From Mycolicibacter engbaekii (GTDB lineage: Bacteria > Actinomycetota > Actinomycetes > Mycobacteriales > Mycobacteriaceae): 64,000 nt of DNA. The translations under genes were made by a program, and so were the position numbers. Below, piece by piece: positions 8,380 to 16,311 of this stretch (within the stretch, counting starts at the first letter, position 1; each line of letters begins with the position of its first letter). The DNA lies in NCBI RefSeq assembly GCF_002101585.1, contig NZ_LQOT01000076.1, positions 186,001 to 250,000 on the forward strand, written 5' to 3'. The notes under the pieces were generated by a model. That model did not search any database and was not told the DNA's origin. It saw only the letters and a program-made list of their open reading frames with translations.

Positions 8380-9249
8380 CTACAGACTGCCGACGCCCGA
8401 GGTGGGGGACTGTGCGAAGCCCCAATCCAGCAGCGCGCCCGCCTGGTCCCAGTAGGTGGGGCCGCCCTCCCGGATCAATCCGTACATCAGCGCAACCACC
8501 AGCCGGCGGCCGTCGCGGGCCGCTCCGCCGACATAGGTTTTGCGGGCGGCGTCGGTGAAGCCGGTTTTGCCGCCGAACGCCCCGGGATAGCGGGCCAGCA
8601 GTTCGTTCATGTTCACGATCGGACGCTCCCCGGAATCGGTGGGGAAGGCCGCCGAGGGTTGCGCTGTGATCTCGGCGAAGACCGGATGGGCCATCGCCGC
8701 CCGGAAGATGACCGCCAAGTCATGCGGGGTGCTCGCTCCCGGCCCGCCGGGGCCGTCCAGCCCCGAGGGGGTGCTGGCGTGGGTCGCCGTCGCGCCGACC
8801 GCAGCGGCCTTCGCGTTCATCTTCGCCACCGCTTCCTCGGGACCCCCGAGCATGTCCGCCAGTGCGTTGGCGGCGTCGTTGCCCGACACCAGAAGCAGGC
8901 CTTCGAGCAGCTGACGCGCGGTGTAGCTGCGGCCCGGCCGGACTCCGACACAGTTGCACTCCACCTGGGTGTCGGCCACGGTCGCCACGGTGGTGTCCTC
9001 GAGGTTCAACTCGTCGAGGGCGACCAATGCCAGCAAGACCTTGATTGTGCTGGCCGGAGGTGTCACGGCGTAGCCGTTCTGCTCGGCCAGCACCTGCCCG
9101 GAGTCCAGGTCGGCGATGAGCCAGTTCGGTGCCGGGCCGGCCGGCACCGGTGCCGAGCCGACGGGCTGCGCGGTATCGGCGTGGGCGTTGAGCGCGGGAG
9201 CGGCGAACACCGTCGCGAAAGCCGCGATTGCGGCCAGGATTTTCCGCAT
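8380..9249 (-). CDS. dacB2: D-alanyl-D-alanine carboxypeptidase (penicillin-binding protein)
   Basis: Exported serine DD-peptidase that trims the terminal D-Ala of peptidoglycan stem peptides. 289 residues with a signal peptide (MRKILAAIAAFATVFAAPALNAHA). The three S11-family motifs are in order: STIK (SxxK nucleophile), SGN and KTG (GGKTGFTDAARK). Length and motif spacing match mycobacterial DacB2 (Rv2911). No C-terminal membrane anchor is obvious. Divergent from the SnoaL-like gene, with only 48 nt between them. Confidence 0.92.
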   Translation of the reverse strand: MRKILAAIAAFATVFAAPALNAHADTAQPVGSAPVPAGPAPNWLIADLDSGQVLAEQNGYAVTPPASTIKVLLALVALDELNLEDTTVATVADTQVECNCVGVRPGRSYTARQLLEGLLLVSGNDAANALADMLGGPEEAVAKMNAKAAAVGATATHASTPSGLDGPGGPGASTPHDLAVIFRAAMAHPVFAEITAQPSAAFPTDSGERPIVNMNELLARYPGAFGGKTGFTDAARKTYVGGAARDGRRLVVALMYGLIREGGPTYWDQAGALLDWGFAQSPTSGVGSL

Positions 9250-9297
9250 GGCGGCATACCTTACCGGCCCCGACCGGCCGCAGTGTTGAATCGGGGG

Positions 9298-9717
9298 ATG
9301 CTGAGCCAACAGGAAATTTCGGACCGTTGGGAGATCCAGCAACTGCTGGTCGACTACTCGACCGCGATCGACACCGGAAACTTCGACGGCCTGGACGCCG
9401 TCTTCACCCCCGACGCCTATATCGACTACCGGGCGTTCGGTGGCATCGAGGGACGCTTCCCGGAGGTCAAGGCCTGGCTGACCGAGGTGCTGCCCAATTT
9501 CGCCGGCTACTCCCACATGCTCGGCCTGCCGGCCATCCAGGTCGACGGTGACACCGCCACCGCGCGGACCTTCTGCTTCAACCCGATGGTGTTCCGCGCG
9601 GACAACGACCCGACCATGCTGTTGGGCTTGTGGTACGACGATGCGTTTGTCCGTACGGCCGACGGCTGGCGGATGAGCCGGCGCTCCGAGACCAAGTGCT
9701 TCCAGAAGATGCCCTGA
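9298..9717 (+). CDS. SnoaL-like / nuclear transport factor 2-fold protein
   Basis: 139-residue protein of the NTF2-like superfamily (Rv2910c-like). The pattern WEIQQLLVDYSTAIDTGNFDGLDAVFTPDAYIDY is the typical SnoaL_4 opening, followed by the cone-shaped beta sheet with SHMLGLPAIQVDGDTA and the C-terminal DGWRMSRRSE strand. Such proteins bind small hydrophobic ligands or act as isomerases or hydratases; no substrate can be deduced. ATG follows tcgggggA-type purines. It precedes the rpsP promoter. Confidence 0.8.
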   Translation: MLSQQEISDRWEIQQLLVDYSTAIDTGNFDGLDAVFTPDAYIDYRAFGGIEGRFPEVKAWLTEVLPNFAGYSHMLGLPAIQVDGDTATARTFCFNPMVFRADNDPTMLLGLWYDDAFVRTADGWRMSRRSETKCFQKMP

Positions 9718-9747
9718 GGCAATTTCTGCTGACCGCCGTGCTTCTGG

Positions 9748-9753
9748 CACAAT
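9748..9753 (+). promoter_or_regulatory. Candidate rpsP operon promoter
   Basis: The string TCTGGCACAAT-G-GAGC occurs here and again upstream of rplS (13047-13061), in both cases roughly 130-165 nt ahead of a ribosomal-protein start. CACAAT would be the -10. The downstream leader (about 127 nt) has no clear known riboswitch. Confidence 0.4.
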
Positions 9754-9886
9754 GGAGCGCTGTCCGCCCTGCGACGCGATCCTGTCGGGTTTCCGCGTGG
9801 CGTGACACCAACACGCGAGGCAAAACCGGATGTGGGCAAACCCGCCCGCATCGCTGAATTGCAGCGTGATACCGCAGGAGTGATTC

Positions 9887-10369
9887 ATGGCTGTCAAGAT
9901 CAAGCTCACCCGTCTCGGCAAGATCCGCAACCCGCAGTACCGCATCGCGGTTGCTGACGCGCGCACCCGCCGCGAGGGCCGCTCCATCGAGGTCATCGGC
10001 CGCTACCACCCGAAGGAAGAGCCGAGCCTGATCGAGATCGACTCGGAGCGTGCCCAGTACTGGCTGTCGGTCGGCGCCCAGCCCACCGAGCCCGTGCTCA
10101 AGCTGCTCAAGATCACCGGTGACTGGCAGAAGTTCAAGGGCCTGCCCGGCGCCGAGGGCCGCCTGAAGGTCAAGCCCGCCAAGCCGAGCAAGCTCGAGCT
10201 GTTCAACGCCGCGCTGGCCGAGGCCGAGGGTGGTCCGACCACCGAGGCCACCACCGCCAAGAAGAAGAAGGCACCGGCCAAGAAGGCAGCCGACAAGGCT
10301 GAGGAAAAGGCTGAGGCTCCCGCCGAGGCACCCGCTGCCGAGGCCGCCGAGTCGGCCGGCGAGAGCTGA
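9887..10369 (+). CDS. rpsP: 30S ribosomal protein bS16
   Basis: Structural component of the small ribosomal subunit. The core (MAVKIKLTRLGKIRNPQYRIAVAD, ending about residue 85) is canonical. The C-terminus is extended to 160 residues by a Lys/Ala/Glu-rich tail (KKKKAPAKKAADKAEEK, AEAPAEAPAAEAAE), as is usual in mycobacteria. AGGAG lies 6 nt upstream of the ATG. First gene of the rpsP-khpA-rimM-trmD operon. Confidence 0.98.
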   Translation: MAVKIKLTRLGKIRNPQYRIAVADARTRREGRSIEVIGRYHPKEEPSLIEIDSERAQYWLSVGAQPTEPVLKLLKITGDWQKFKGLPGAEGRLKVKPAKPSKLELFNAALAEAEGGPTTEATTAKKKKAPAKKAADKAEEKAEAPAEAPAAEAAESAGES

Positions 10370-10377
10370 CCGCGGCC

Positions 10378-10620
10378 ATGAGTGCCGTGGTGGCAGACGC
10401 CGTCGAGCATTTGGTGCGCGGCATCGTCGACAACCCGGATGACGTGCGGGTCGACATGGTGACCAATCGCCGTGGCCGTACCGTCGAGGTGCACGTGCAT
10501 CCCGACGACCTGGGCAAGGTGATCGGTCGGGGCGGTCGCACCGCCACCGCGTTGCGCACCCTCGTCGCCGGTATCGGCGGACGCGGCATCCGCGTGGACG
10601 TGGTGGACACCGACCGGTAG
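10378..10620 (+). CDS. khpA: KH-domain RNA-binding protein KhpA
   Basis: 80-residue single KH domain protein (Rv2908c-like). The GKVIGRGGRTATALRTL segment is the RNA-binding GxxG loop. In other bacteria KhpA pairs with KhpB/EloR and affects RNA and cell-division control. Located 8 nt after rpsP in the conserved ribosome-maturation operon. Confidence 0.92.
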   Translation: MSAVVADAVEHLVRGIVDNPDDVRVDMVTNRRGRTVEVHVHPDDLGKVIGRGGRTATALRTLVAGIGGRGIRVDVVDTDR

Positions 10621-10631
10621 CAGGCCGGCTC

Positions 10632-11153
10632 ATGGAGCTGACGGTCGGCCGGGTGGTCAAGGCCCACGGCATCAGCGGCGAAGTCGTCGTCGAGGTTCGC
10701 ACCGACGACCCCGAGCTGCGATTCGCCCCGGGCGCCACGCTGCATGCCCGTAAGTCCGGTGCGCCGCAACGCGACTATGTCGTGGAAGCGGCGCGTCCGC
10801 ACGGCGCACGCCTGTTGCTGCGTCTGGTCGGGGTGGGGGATCGTGACGGTGCCGACGCGTTGCGTGGCAGCTTGTTCGTGGTCGACACCGCGGAGCTGCC
10901 GCCGATCACCGAGCCGGACACCTTCTACGACCACCAGCTCGAGGGGCTGGCGGTCCGCGACACGGCGGGGGAGCCGGTGGGCACCGTCACCGAGGTCTTG
11001 CACACCGCCGCCGGCGAGCTGCTCGCCATCAAGCGGATTGATGGCCGGGAACTGCTGGTGCCGTTCGTCGCCGCATTCGTGCCGACGGTGTCGCTGGCCG
11101 AGCAGACGCTGGTGATCGACCCGCCTGAGGGTCTGCTCGACCTGGAGGGATAG
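10632..11153 (+). CDS. rimM: Ribosome maturation factor RimM
   Basis: Assembly factor for the 30S head that binds uS19. 173 residues with an N-terminal RimM barrel (VGRVVKAHGISGEVVVEVRTDDPELRF) and a C-terminal PRC-barrel domain (DTFYDHQLEGLAV, LLVPFVAAFVP). It lies between khpA and trmD with gaps of 11 and 7 nt, so it is part of one transcript. Confidence 0.96.
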   Translation: MELTVGRVVKAHGISGEVVVEVRTDDPELRFAPGATLHARKSGAPQRDYVVEAARPHGARLLLRLVGVGDRDGADALRGSLFVVDTAELPPITEPDTFYDHQLEGLAVRDTAGEPVGTVTEVLHTAAGELLAIKRIDGRELLVPFVAAFVPTVSLAEQTLVIDPPEGLLDLEG

Positions 11154-11160
11154 GCGCGGC

Positions 11161-11850
11161 GTGAAAGTTGACGTCCTGACGATCTTCCCGTCCTATCTCG
11201 ATCCCATCCGGCAGTCGTTGCCCGGCAAGGCCATCGAGACCGGCCTGGTGGAGCTGGGGGTGCACGATCTGCGGCGCTGGACTCACGACGTCCACCGCTC
11301 AGTCGACGACGCCCCCTACGGTGGCGGCCCCGGAATGGTGATGAAGGCGCCGGTCTGGGGTGAAGCGCTGGACGAAATCTGTTCGGAGCAAACGCTGCTC
11401 ATCGTTCCGACCCCGGCAGGACGACTGTTCGACCAGGCCACCGCGCAGCGCTGGAGCCTGGAGCAGCATCTGGTGTTCGCCTGCGGCCGCTATGAGGGCA
11501 TCGATCAGCGGGTTGCCGATGATGCGGCCCGGCGGATGCGGGTTGAAGAGGTGTCGATCGGCGATTACGTGCTGGCCGGCGGCGAGCCCGCGGTTCTGGT
11601 GATGCTGGAGGCGGTGCTGCGCCTGATGCCCGGAGTGCTGGGCAATCCGGCTTCACAACGCGACGATTCGCATTCCCCGGATCGCGCCGGGCTTTTGGAG
11701 GGGCCGAGCTACACCCGCCCGCCGAGCTGGCGCGGCCTGGAAGTACCCGAGGTCCTGCTCTCCGGTGACCACGCCCGGATCAATGCGTGGCGCCACGAGG
11801 CAGCCGTGGCACGGACCCGCGAACGCCGTCCGGATCTGCTGGAACCCTAG
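11161..11850 (+). CDS. trmD: tRNA (guanine-37-N1)-methyltransferase TrmD
   Basis: SAM-dependent SPOUT methyltransferase that makes m1G37 and prevents frameshifting. 229 residues, GTG start. Knotted-fold motifs are present: YGGGPGMVMKAPVW, CGRYEGIDQRV and SIGDYVLAGGEPAVLVMLEA, with the C-terminal domain DSHSPDRAGLLEGPSYTRP. The last gene of the rpsP operon; the stop abuts a tandem repeat element. Confidence 0.97.
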   Translation: MKVDVLTIFPSYLDPIRQSLPGKAIETGLVELGVHDLRRWTHDVHRSVDDAPYGGGPGMVMKAPVWGEALDEICSEQTLLIVPTPAGRLFDQATAQRWSLEQHLVFACGRYEGIDQRVADDAARRMRVEEVSIGDYVLAGGEPAVLVMLEAVLRLMPGVLGNPASQRDDSHSPDRAGLLEGPSYTRPPSWRGLEVPEVLLSGDHARINAWRHEAAVARTRERRPDLLEP

Positions 11851-11931
11851 CGATCGCCGGGGCATAAACGGCGACCCGCTGCGCCCGGCTTCGCCGCGCT
11901 TGCGATCGCCGGGGCATAAACGGCGACCCGC
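11851..11931. repeat. Tandem repeat of a dispersed mycobacterial element
   Basis: Two perfect 29-bp copies (starting cgatcgccggggcataaacg, at 11851 and 11903) with a 52-bp period. The spacer gacccgctgcgcccggcttcgccgcgcttgcgatcgcc (11873-11910) is nearly the same as the repeat at 61227-61321. Each copy can fold (TCGCCG-loop-CGGCGA). It sits exactly between the convergent trmD and lppW-like genes, where it may act as a bidirectional terminator. Confidence 0.85.
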
Positions 11932-11936
11932 CTTTT

Positions 11937-12845
11937 CTAGATCCGCCCGCCCGGGAAGATGGTCTTGACGGCTTCGGTGATCGTGTTGCGCGCCGTGGCA
12001 TCGTCGCTGGGCTGCAGCGCCTCGACGACCACGATGTAGCGCCGGTCCGGTCCGACGACGCCGGTCGACAGGTGCATCCAGTTGTTGCCGATGCAGCACA
12101 TCCAGCCTTGCTTCACCGCGACCGGCTCTTCGTAGAGACCCTCTGGAATCCCGAACCGCTGCGGGTAGCCGTCGAGCCCGCTCGGGGTGGACAGTGCGAG
12201 GTTGCTCAAGATGAGGCTGGCCTGGGCCGGGGGCAGGCCGCCGGACCCATTGAGCAGCATGTCGTAATAACGCGCCAGATCCGGTGCGGTGCTGATGGTG
12301 TTCCACCAGGCGCCGTTCGACGGCGGCGAGGTGCCGGCCAGGCCGTAGCGGGCGGCCACCCGTGTGATGATCGCGTTGCGTCCATTCTGGTTCCAGAACG
12401 TCTCGGCGGCCCCGTCGTCAGAGGCGCGCAGCATGGAATCCAGCGCGGCCCGGTCGTCGGCCGACAGGCCGCCTTCCGGCTGGTGCAGCAGCAGGTCGTC
12501 GGCGATGAACAGCTTGGCGACCGAGGCGGTGGCGATCGGGCGGGTGTTGCCGTTGGTGATCAGCTGGTGGGTGATCCGGTCCAGCACGGCCACCGAGATG
12601 TTGGCGCCGACCTGGGCGGCGTCGTCGGTGGCTTCCTGCATGCGCGCCGCGAGTCCCTCGACCACCGCGGCCGGCGGAATCGCCGGCGCCCGAGGCACAT
12701 CGATCATGGTGGCCACCGGGGCCACCTCAGGCGCGCTGTACGGCGTGGGCCGTACCGCGTCGGCGCCATAGACCTTCTCGTCGCAGCCGAACACGACCGT
12801 GGAGATCACCATGACGACGGTCAGCAGGAGCATCGATGGCCGCAC
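11937..12845 (-). CDS. lppW: Beta-lactamase-fold lipoprotein, LppW-like
   Basis: 302-residue lipoprotein (Rv2905-like). A lipobox VVFGC follows a hydrophobic signal (MLLLTVVMVISTVVFGC), so it should be anchored outside the membrane. The mature domain has the serine beta-lactamase/PBP fold: ASVAKLF (SxxK nucleophile), SDDGAAE and, where KTG or KSG is expected, VKQGW. The KQG change casts doubt on ordinary beta-lactamase activity. GTG 12845 is chosen because AAGGAGG lies 10 nt upstream; ATG 12833 is an alternative. Function unknown; cell-wall enzyme or binding protein are both possible. Confidence 0.8.
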   Translation of the reverse strand: MRPSMLLLTVVMVISTVVFGCDEKVYGADAVRPTPYSAPEVAPVATMIDVPRAPAIPPAAVVEGLAARMQEATDDAAQVGANISVAVLDRITHQLITNGNTRPIATASVAKLFIADDLLLHQPEGGLSADDRAALDSMLRASDDGAAETFWNQNGRNAIITRVAARYGLAGTSPPSNGAWWNTISTAPDLARYYDMLLNGSGGLPPAQASLILSNLALSTPSGLDGYPQRFGIPEGLYEEPVAVKQGWMCCIGNNWMHLSTGVVGPDRRYIVVVEALQPSDDATARNTITEAVKTIFPGGRI

Positions 12846-13215
12846 GGCTGGTAGGCCTCCTTGACGCGTAGGTGCACCGACATCGGGTTGCGGGCTTGCC
12901 ACACTGCTGCCATCGGCCCGGCGGATAGGTTACCGCGTGGACGTTCGGCGCGCGCAGTTCGGTCGCCTTCAGAATTATCACGGTTACGGTGGTTCGGCGC
13001 ACAACGACCAGCGGTGATTTGCGCGATTTCACTGGTTGCGCCGCGTCTGGCACAATTGAGCAGTTGTCGCCGGTTGGTTCTGCAGCGGGGTCCTGGCGTT
13101 CCGGTCTCCGCACGGTGCGACAATATGCCCGAACCCATCGGCTCGGTAGCCGTCCGAATGCGCACGAAGCGCGCGGTCGGTCCGCAGCCGCGACCTGCGA
13201 GGAAGTGTTTCCGCA
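12846..13215. other. Divergent region between lppW-like gene and rplS
   Basis: 370 nt without a supported gene. Next to the lppW-like gene it holds the AAGGAGG ribosome site (minus strand). From 13051 rightward it is the presumed rplS leader of about 150 nt, GC-rich with several possible small hairpins but no family I can name. Confidence 0.5.
13051..13056 (+). promoter_or_regulatory. Candidate rplS promoter
   Basis: CACAAT in the string TCTGGCACAATTGAGC, shared with the rpsP upstream region. A TTCACT hexamer 17 nt upstream could be the -35. Confidence 0.4.
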
Positions 13216-13557
13216 ATGAACACGCTGGACATCGTCGACAAGGCGTCGCTGCGCGACGACATCCCGGCCTTCGCCCCCGGCGACACGGTCAACGTGCACG
13301 TGAAGGTGATCGAGGGCTCCAAGGAGCGCATCCAGGTGTTCAAGGGTGTGGTCATCCGCCGCCAGGGCGGCGGCGTTCGCGAGACGTTCACCGTCCGCAA
13401 GGAGAGCTACGGCGTCGGTGTGGAGCGGACCTTCCCGGTGCACTCGCCCAACGTCGACCACATCGACGTCCTGGTCCGCGGCGATGTCCGTCGCGCCAAG
13501 CTGTACTACCTGCGTGAGCTGCGCGGCAAGAAGGCCAAGATCAAGGAAAAGCGCTGA
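13216..13557 (+). CDS. rplS: 50S ribosomal protein bL19
   Basis: 113-residue large-subunit protein at the 30S-50S interface. The FAPGDTVNVHVKVIEGSKERIQVFKGVVI and HSPNVDHIDVLVRGDVRRAKLYYLRELRGKKAKIKEKR segments are canonical. A GAGGAAG lies about 10 nt before the ATG. Single-gene unit followed by the leaderless-looking lepB promoter. Confidence 0.98.
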   Translation: MNTLDIVDKASLRDDIPAFAPGDTVNVHVKVIEGSKERIQVFKGVVIRRQGGGVRETFTVRKESYGVGVERTFPVHSPNVDHIDVLVRGDVRRAKLYYLRELRGKKAKIKEKR

Positions 13558-13612
13558 TCTTGCCCGCGCGGGGCTTTCTCCGGTCGGTCAAGGGCACCGC
13601 TGACGCGGTCAT

Positions 13613-13618
13613 TACGCT
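13613..13618 (+). promoter_or_regulatory. -10 box for leaderless lepB mRNA
   Basis: TACGCT (TANNNT) followed by 6 nt and the GTG start of lepB; no Shine-Dalgarno. Confidence 0.6.
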
Positions 13619-13624
13619 GATCTC

Positions 13625-14440
13625 GTGACCGAAACCACGGGTCCGTCACCCGAGAGTTCTCCCGAGGCAGCTGAAGCAGCCGAGGCAGCCGAGGACGGCA
13701 AGCACAGCGCACTGCGCGAGTCGGTGGTGCTGATCGCGATTGCGTTGGTGCTGTACTACCTGACGCTGACCTTCGTAGCGCGTCCCTACCTGATTCCCTC
13801 GGAGTCGATGGAGCCGACGCTGCACGGCTGCCACGGCTGCGTCGGTGACCGCATCATGGTGGACAAGGTCACCTACCGGTTCAGCACTCCGGAGCCGGGC
13901 GACGTCGTCGTATTCCGCGGGCCCCCGTCGTGGAACGTGGGCTACAAATCGATCCGATCGAGCAACACTCCGGTGCGCTGGGTTCAGAACGCGTTGTCTT
14001 TCATCGGCTTCGTGCCGCCGGACGAGAACGACTTGGTCAAGCGGGTTATTGCGGTGGGCGGTCAGACCGTACAGTGCCGCAACGACACCGGTCTGACCGT
14101 CGATGGCAAGCCGCTCCACGAGCCCTACCTGAACCCGGCCACCCTCATGGTCGACCCGATGGTCTATCCCTGCCTGGGCAACGAGTTCGGTCCGGTGACC
14201 GTTCCCGAGGGGCGGTTGTGGGTGATGGGTGACAACCGCACCCATTCGTCGGATTCGCGTGCGCACTGTGACTCCGTGCAGGCGCAGCCCGACATGCAGC
14301 GCCGGATCCTGTGCACCGGAGACGACGTCGATGCCGGCACCGTGCCGGTGGCCAACGTGATCGGTAAGACCAGGTTCATCGCGTGGCCGCCGTCGCGCTG
14401 GGGACTGGTCCGAGCGACGAACCCGCAGCAGGATCCCTAA
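13625..14440 (+). CDS. lepB: Signal peptidase I
   Basis: Membrane serine protease that removes Sec and Tat signal peptides on the outer face of the membrane. 271 residues: an acidic cytoplasmic tail rich in Glu/Ala, a single transmembrane helix (VVLIAIALVLYYLTLTF) and then the S26 catalytic domain with SESMEPTLHG (nucleophile Ser near residue 61), the lysine in DRIMVDKVTYRF and the GDNRTHSSDSR box. Starts at GTG. It precedes rnhB by 2 nt. Confidence 0.97.
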   Translation: MTETTGPSPESSPEAAEAAEAAEDGKHSALRESVVLIAIALVLYYLTLTFVARPYLIPSESMEPTLHGCHGCVGDRIMVDKVTYRFSTPEPGDVVVFRGPPSWNVGYKSIRSSNTPVRWVQNALSFIGFVPPDENDLVKRVIAVGGQTVQCRNDTGLTVDGKPLHEPYLNPATLMVDPMVYPCLGNEFGPVTVPEGRLWVMGDNRTHSSDSRAHCDSVQAQPDMQRRILCTGDDVDAGTVPVANVIGKTRFIAWPPSRWGLVRATNPQQDP

Positions 14441-14442
14441 CC

Positions 14443-15156
14443 ATGGCTCCGGCCTGGCCACCGCGCCCGGTGATCCGTCGCTCGCCGGGGCTGCGCACAC
14501 TGGAGTCGGCGCTGTACCGCAGTGGGCTCGGTCCGGTCGCCGGTGTCGACGAGGTGGGTCGGGGCGCCTGTGCCGGTCCGCTGGTGGTGGCCGCCTGCGT
14601 GCTCGGGCCGGGCAAGCCTGCGGCACTGGCAGCGCTCGACGACTCCAAGAAGCTCACCGAAAAGGCCCGCGAACAGCTGTTTCCGCTGATCTGCAGGTAC
14701 GCACTGGCCTATCACGTGGTGTTCATCGAACCCGCCGACGTCGACGCGCGTGGGGTGCATGTCGCCAATATCGAGGGAATGCGCCGCGCGGTGGCGGGCC
14801 TGGCGTTGCGGCCGGGCTATGTGCTCTCCGACGGGTTCCGGGTGCCGGGGCTGCCCATGCCCTCGCTTCCGGTGATCGGGGGCGACGGTGCCGCGGCGTG
14901 CATCGCTGCGGCGAGCGTGCTGGCCAAGGTCAGCCGGGACCGGTACATGGCCACCCTGGATGCCGACCATCCCGGTTATGGCTTCGCCGAGCACAAGGGG
15001 TATTCCACTGCGGCGCACACCGCGGCGCTGGCAGCGTTGGGACCGTGTAGCCAGCATCGTTTCTCGTACGTCAACGTGCGGAACGTGGCGATGGCCGGTG
15101 CAGCGGCGACTGGGACAATGGGGACGAACCGAGCAGAAGGACGGCTGAGCAGATGA
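14443..15156 (+). CDS. rnhB: Ribonuclease HII
   Basis: Cleaves RNA in RNA-DNA hybrids and removes misincorporated ribonucleotides. 237 residues. Catalytic acidic residues appear in AGVDEVGRGACAGPLV and LSDGF, with DDSKKLT and SVLAKVSRDRYM. The ATG at 14443 lies 2 nt after the lepB stop. The end overlaps the next gene by ATGA, so translation is probably coupled. The C-terminal 20 residues (ATGTMGTNRAEGRLSR) look like variable tail. Confidence 0.96.
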   Translation: MAPAWPPRPVIRRSPGLRTLESALYRSGLGPVAGVDEVGRGACAGPLVVAACVLGPGKPAALAALDDSKKLTEKAREQLFPLICRYALAYHVVFIEPADVDARGVHVANIEGMRRAVAGLALRPGYVLSDGFRVPGLPMPSLPVIGGDGAAACIAAASVLAKVSRDRYMATLDADHPGYGFAEHKGYSTAAHTAALAALGPCSQHRFSYVNVRNVAMAGAAATGTMGTNRAEGRLSR

Positions 15157-15458
15157 GTGCCGAAGATCTCGAGAAGTACGAAACCGAGATGGAACTCTCG
15201 CTGTACCGCGAATACAAGGACATCGTGGGGCAGTTCAGTTACGTCGTGGAGACCGAACGGCGCTTCTACCTGGCCAACAGCGTCGAGATGGTGCCGCGCA
15301 ACGCCGACGGTGAGGTGTATTTCGAGCTTCGGCTGGCCGACGCCTGGGTCTGGGACATGTACCGGCCCGCCCGGTTCGTCAAGCAGGTGCGGGTGGTCAC
15401 CTTCAAAGACGTCAACATCGAAGAGGTCGAAAAGCCCGAGCTGCGGCTTCCGGAGTAA
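15153..15458 (+). CDS. DUF2469 protein
   Basis: 101-residue, acidic, very conserved actinobacterial protein of unknown function (Rv2901c-like), found next to rnhB in most actinobacteria. MSAEDLEKYETEMELSLYRE is typical of the family. No signal peptide or membrane segment. Start overlaps the rnhB stop by four bases. Confidence 0.93.
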   Translation: MSAEDLEKYETEMELSLYREYKDIVGQFSYVVETERRFYLANSVEMVPRNADGEVYFELRLADAWVWDMYRPARFVKQVRVVTFKDVNIEEVEKPELRLPE

Positions 15459-15487
15459 ACACCGCAGCGGTCCCGCCGAGTTGGGTC

Positions 15488-15493
15488 TACGCT
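15488..15493 (+). promoter_or_regulatory. -10 box for leaderless GNAT gene
   Basis: TACGCT followed by 7 nt and the ATG start at 15501; no Shine-Dalgarno. Confidence 0.5.
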
Positions 15494-15500
15494 GGCTCGC

Positions 15501-16163
15501 ATGACCGCTGTCGACCGTGCCGTCTCCCGCCGCGAAATCACAGACGCCCTGCTCAAGGCCATGGAGCGTCGCCATGAGGTGCTCGATGTGATCGTCGAAT
15601 CCGACGACCGCAGTTCGGCCGTGCAGGCCATCGCGGAGCTGCTCGGCGTCTCGCCGCTGGGCTGCGAAGCGGTCATCGGCATGTGCTTGGACCAGCTGAC
15701 CAAGGACGCGCGGAGCCGGATCGCCGATGAACTCGACGACCTCAACAACGAGCTGACGTTCACCCTTGGGGATCGGCCGGCGAGTTCTTCGGACTCCCTC
15801 CAGCTGCGCCCGTTCGGTGGTGACGATCGCGACATCTTCGCCTTGCGCACCGCCGACGTCGGCGCCAGCGGAGACGGGTCCGGCGGCCCGGCCGGTGGTC
15901 TGGACGACGAGATCAACTCGGGCTTGTCGCGGGTCGACGACGAGGACGCCGCATGGCTCGTCGCCGTCGCCGGCGGGCAGAAGGTGGGCATGGTCTTCGG
16001 CGACCTGCACCACAACGAGGTCAATGTGCGGATCTGGATCCACCCCGAGCATCGCAAGAAGGGTTACGGCACCGCTGCCTTGCGCCGTGCCCGCAGCGAG
16101 ATGGCCGCCTACTTTCCCGGCGTGCCGCTGATCGTGCGTGCACCGGGGGCCCACGCCGGATAA
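15501..16163 (+). CDS. GNAT-family N-acetyltransferase with helical N-terminal domain
   Basis: 220 residues in two parts. Residues 1-85 are helical (ALLKAMERRHEVLDVIVESDD, AVQAIAELLGVS) and resemble the coiled segment seen in gyrase/topoisomerase IV A subunits. Residues 90-215 form a short GNAT domain with the acetyl-CoA loop (IWIHPEHRKKGYGTAALR). Substrate unknown. Many mycobacteria have a gene of this kind between the DUF2469 and yraN genes. The domain end is compact, so acetyltransferase activity should be treated as predicted. Confidence 0.75.
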   Translation: MTAVDRAVSRREITDALLKAMERRHEVLDVIVESDDRSSAVQAIAELLGVSPLGCEAVIGMCLDQLTKDARSRIADELDDLNNELTFTLGDRPASSSDSLQLRPFGGDDRDIFALRTADVGASGDGSGGPAGGLDDEINSGLSRVDDEDAAWLVAVAGGQKVGMVFGDLHHNEVNVRIWIHPEHRKKGYGTAALRRARSEMAAYFPGVPLIVRAPGAHAG

Positions 16164-16311
16164 GCCGGCCGACCCGCCCGGTCGCCCTACCGGCGAGGGT
16201 CCTGCTCGTCGCTGTGGATGAAGCCGGCACTGGGGATAACCGCCGCTGAGACAGTGGATTTGGCAACCGGCGGGCGCGACGCTGTCGGGGTGGTGACCCA
16301 CCCTGACCGGC

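Noticed and set aside
10240..10368. Lys/Ala/Glu runs at the rpsP end as a tandem repeat locus
   Set aside because: Low-complexity protein tail with varied codons; not a DNA tandem repeat.
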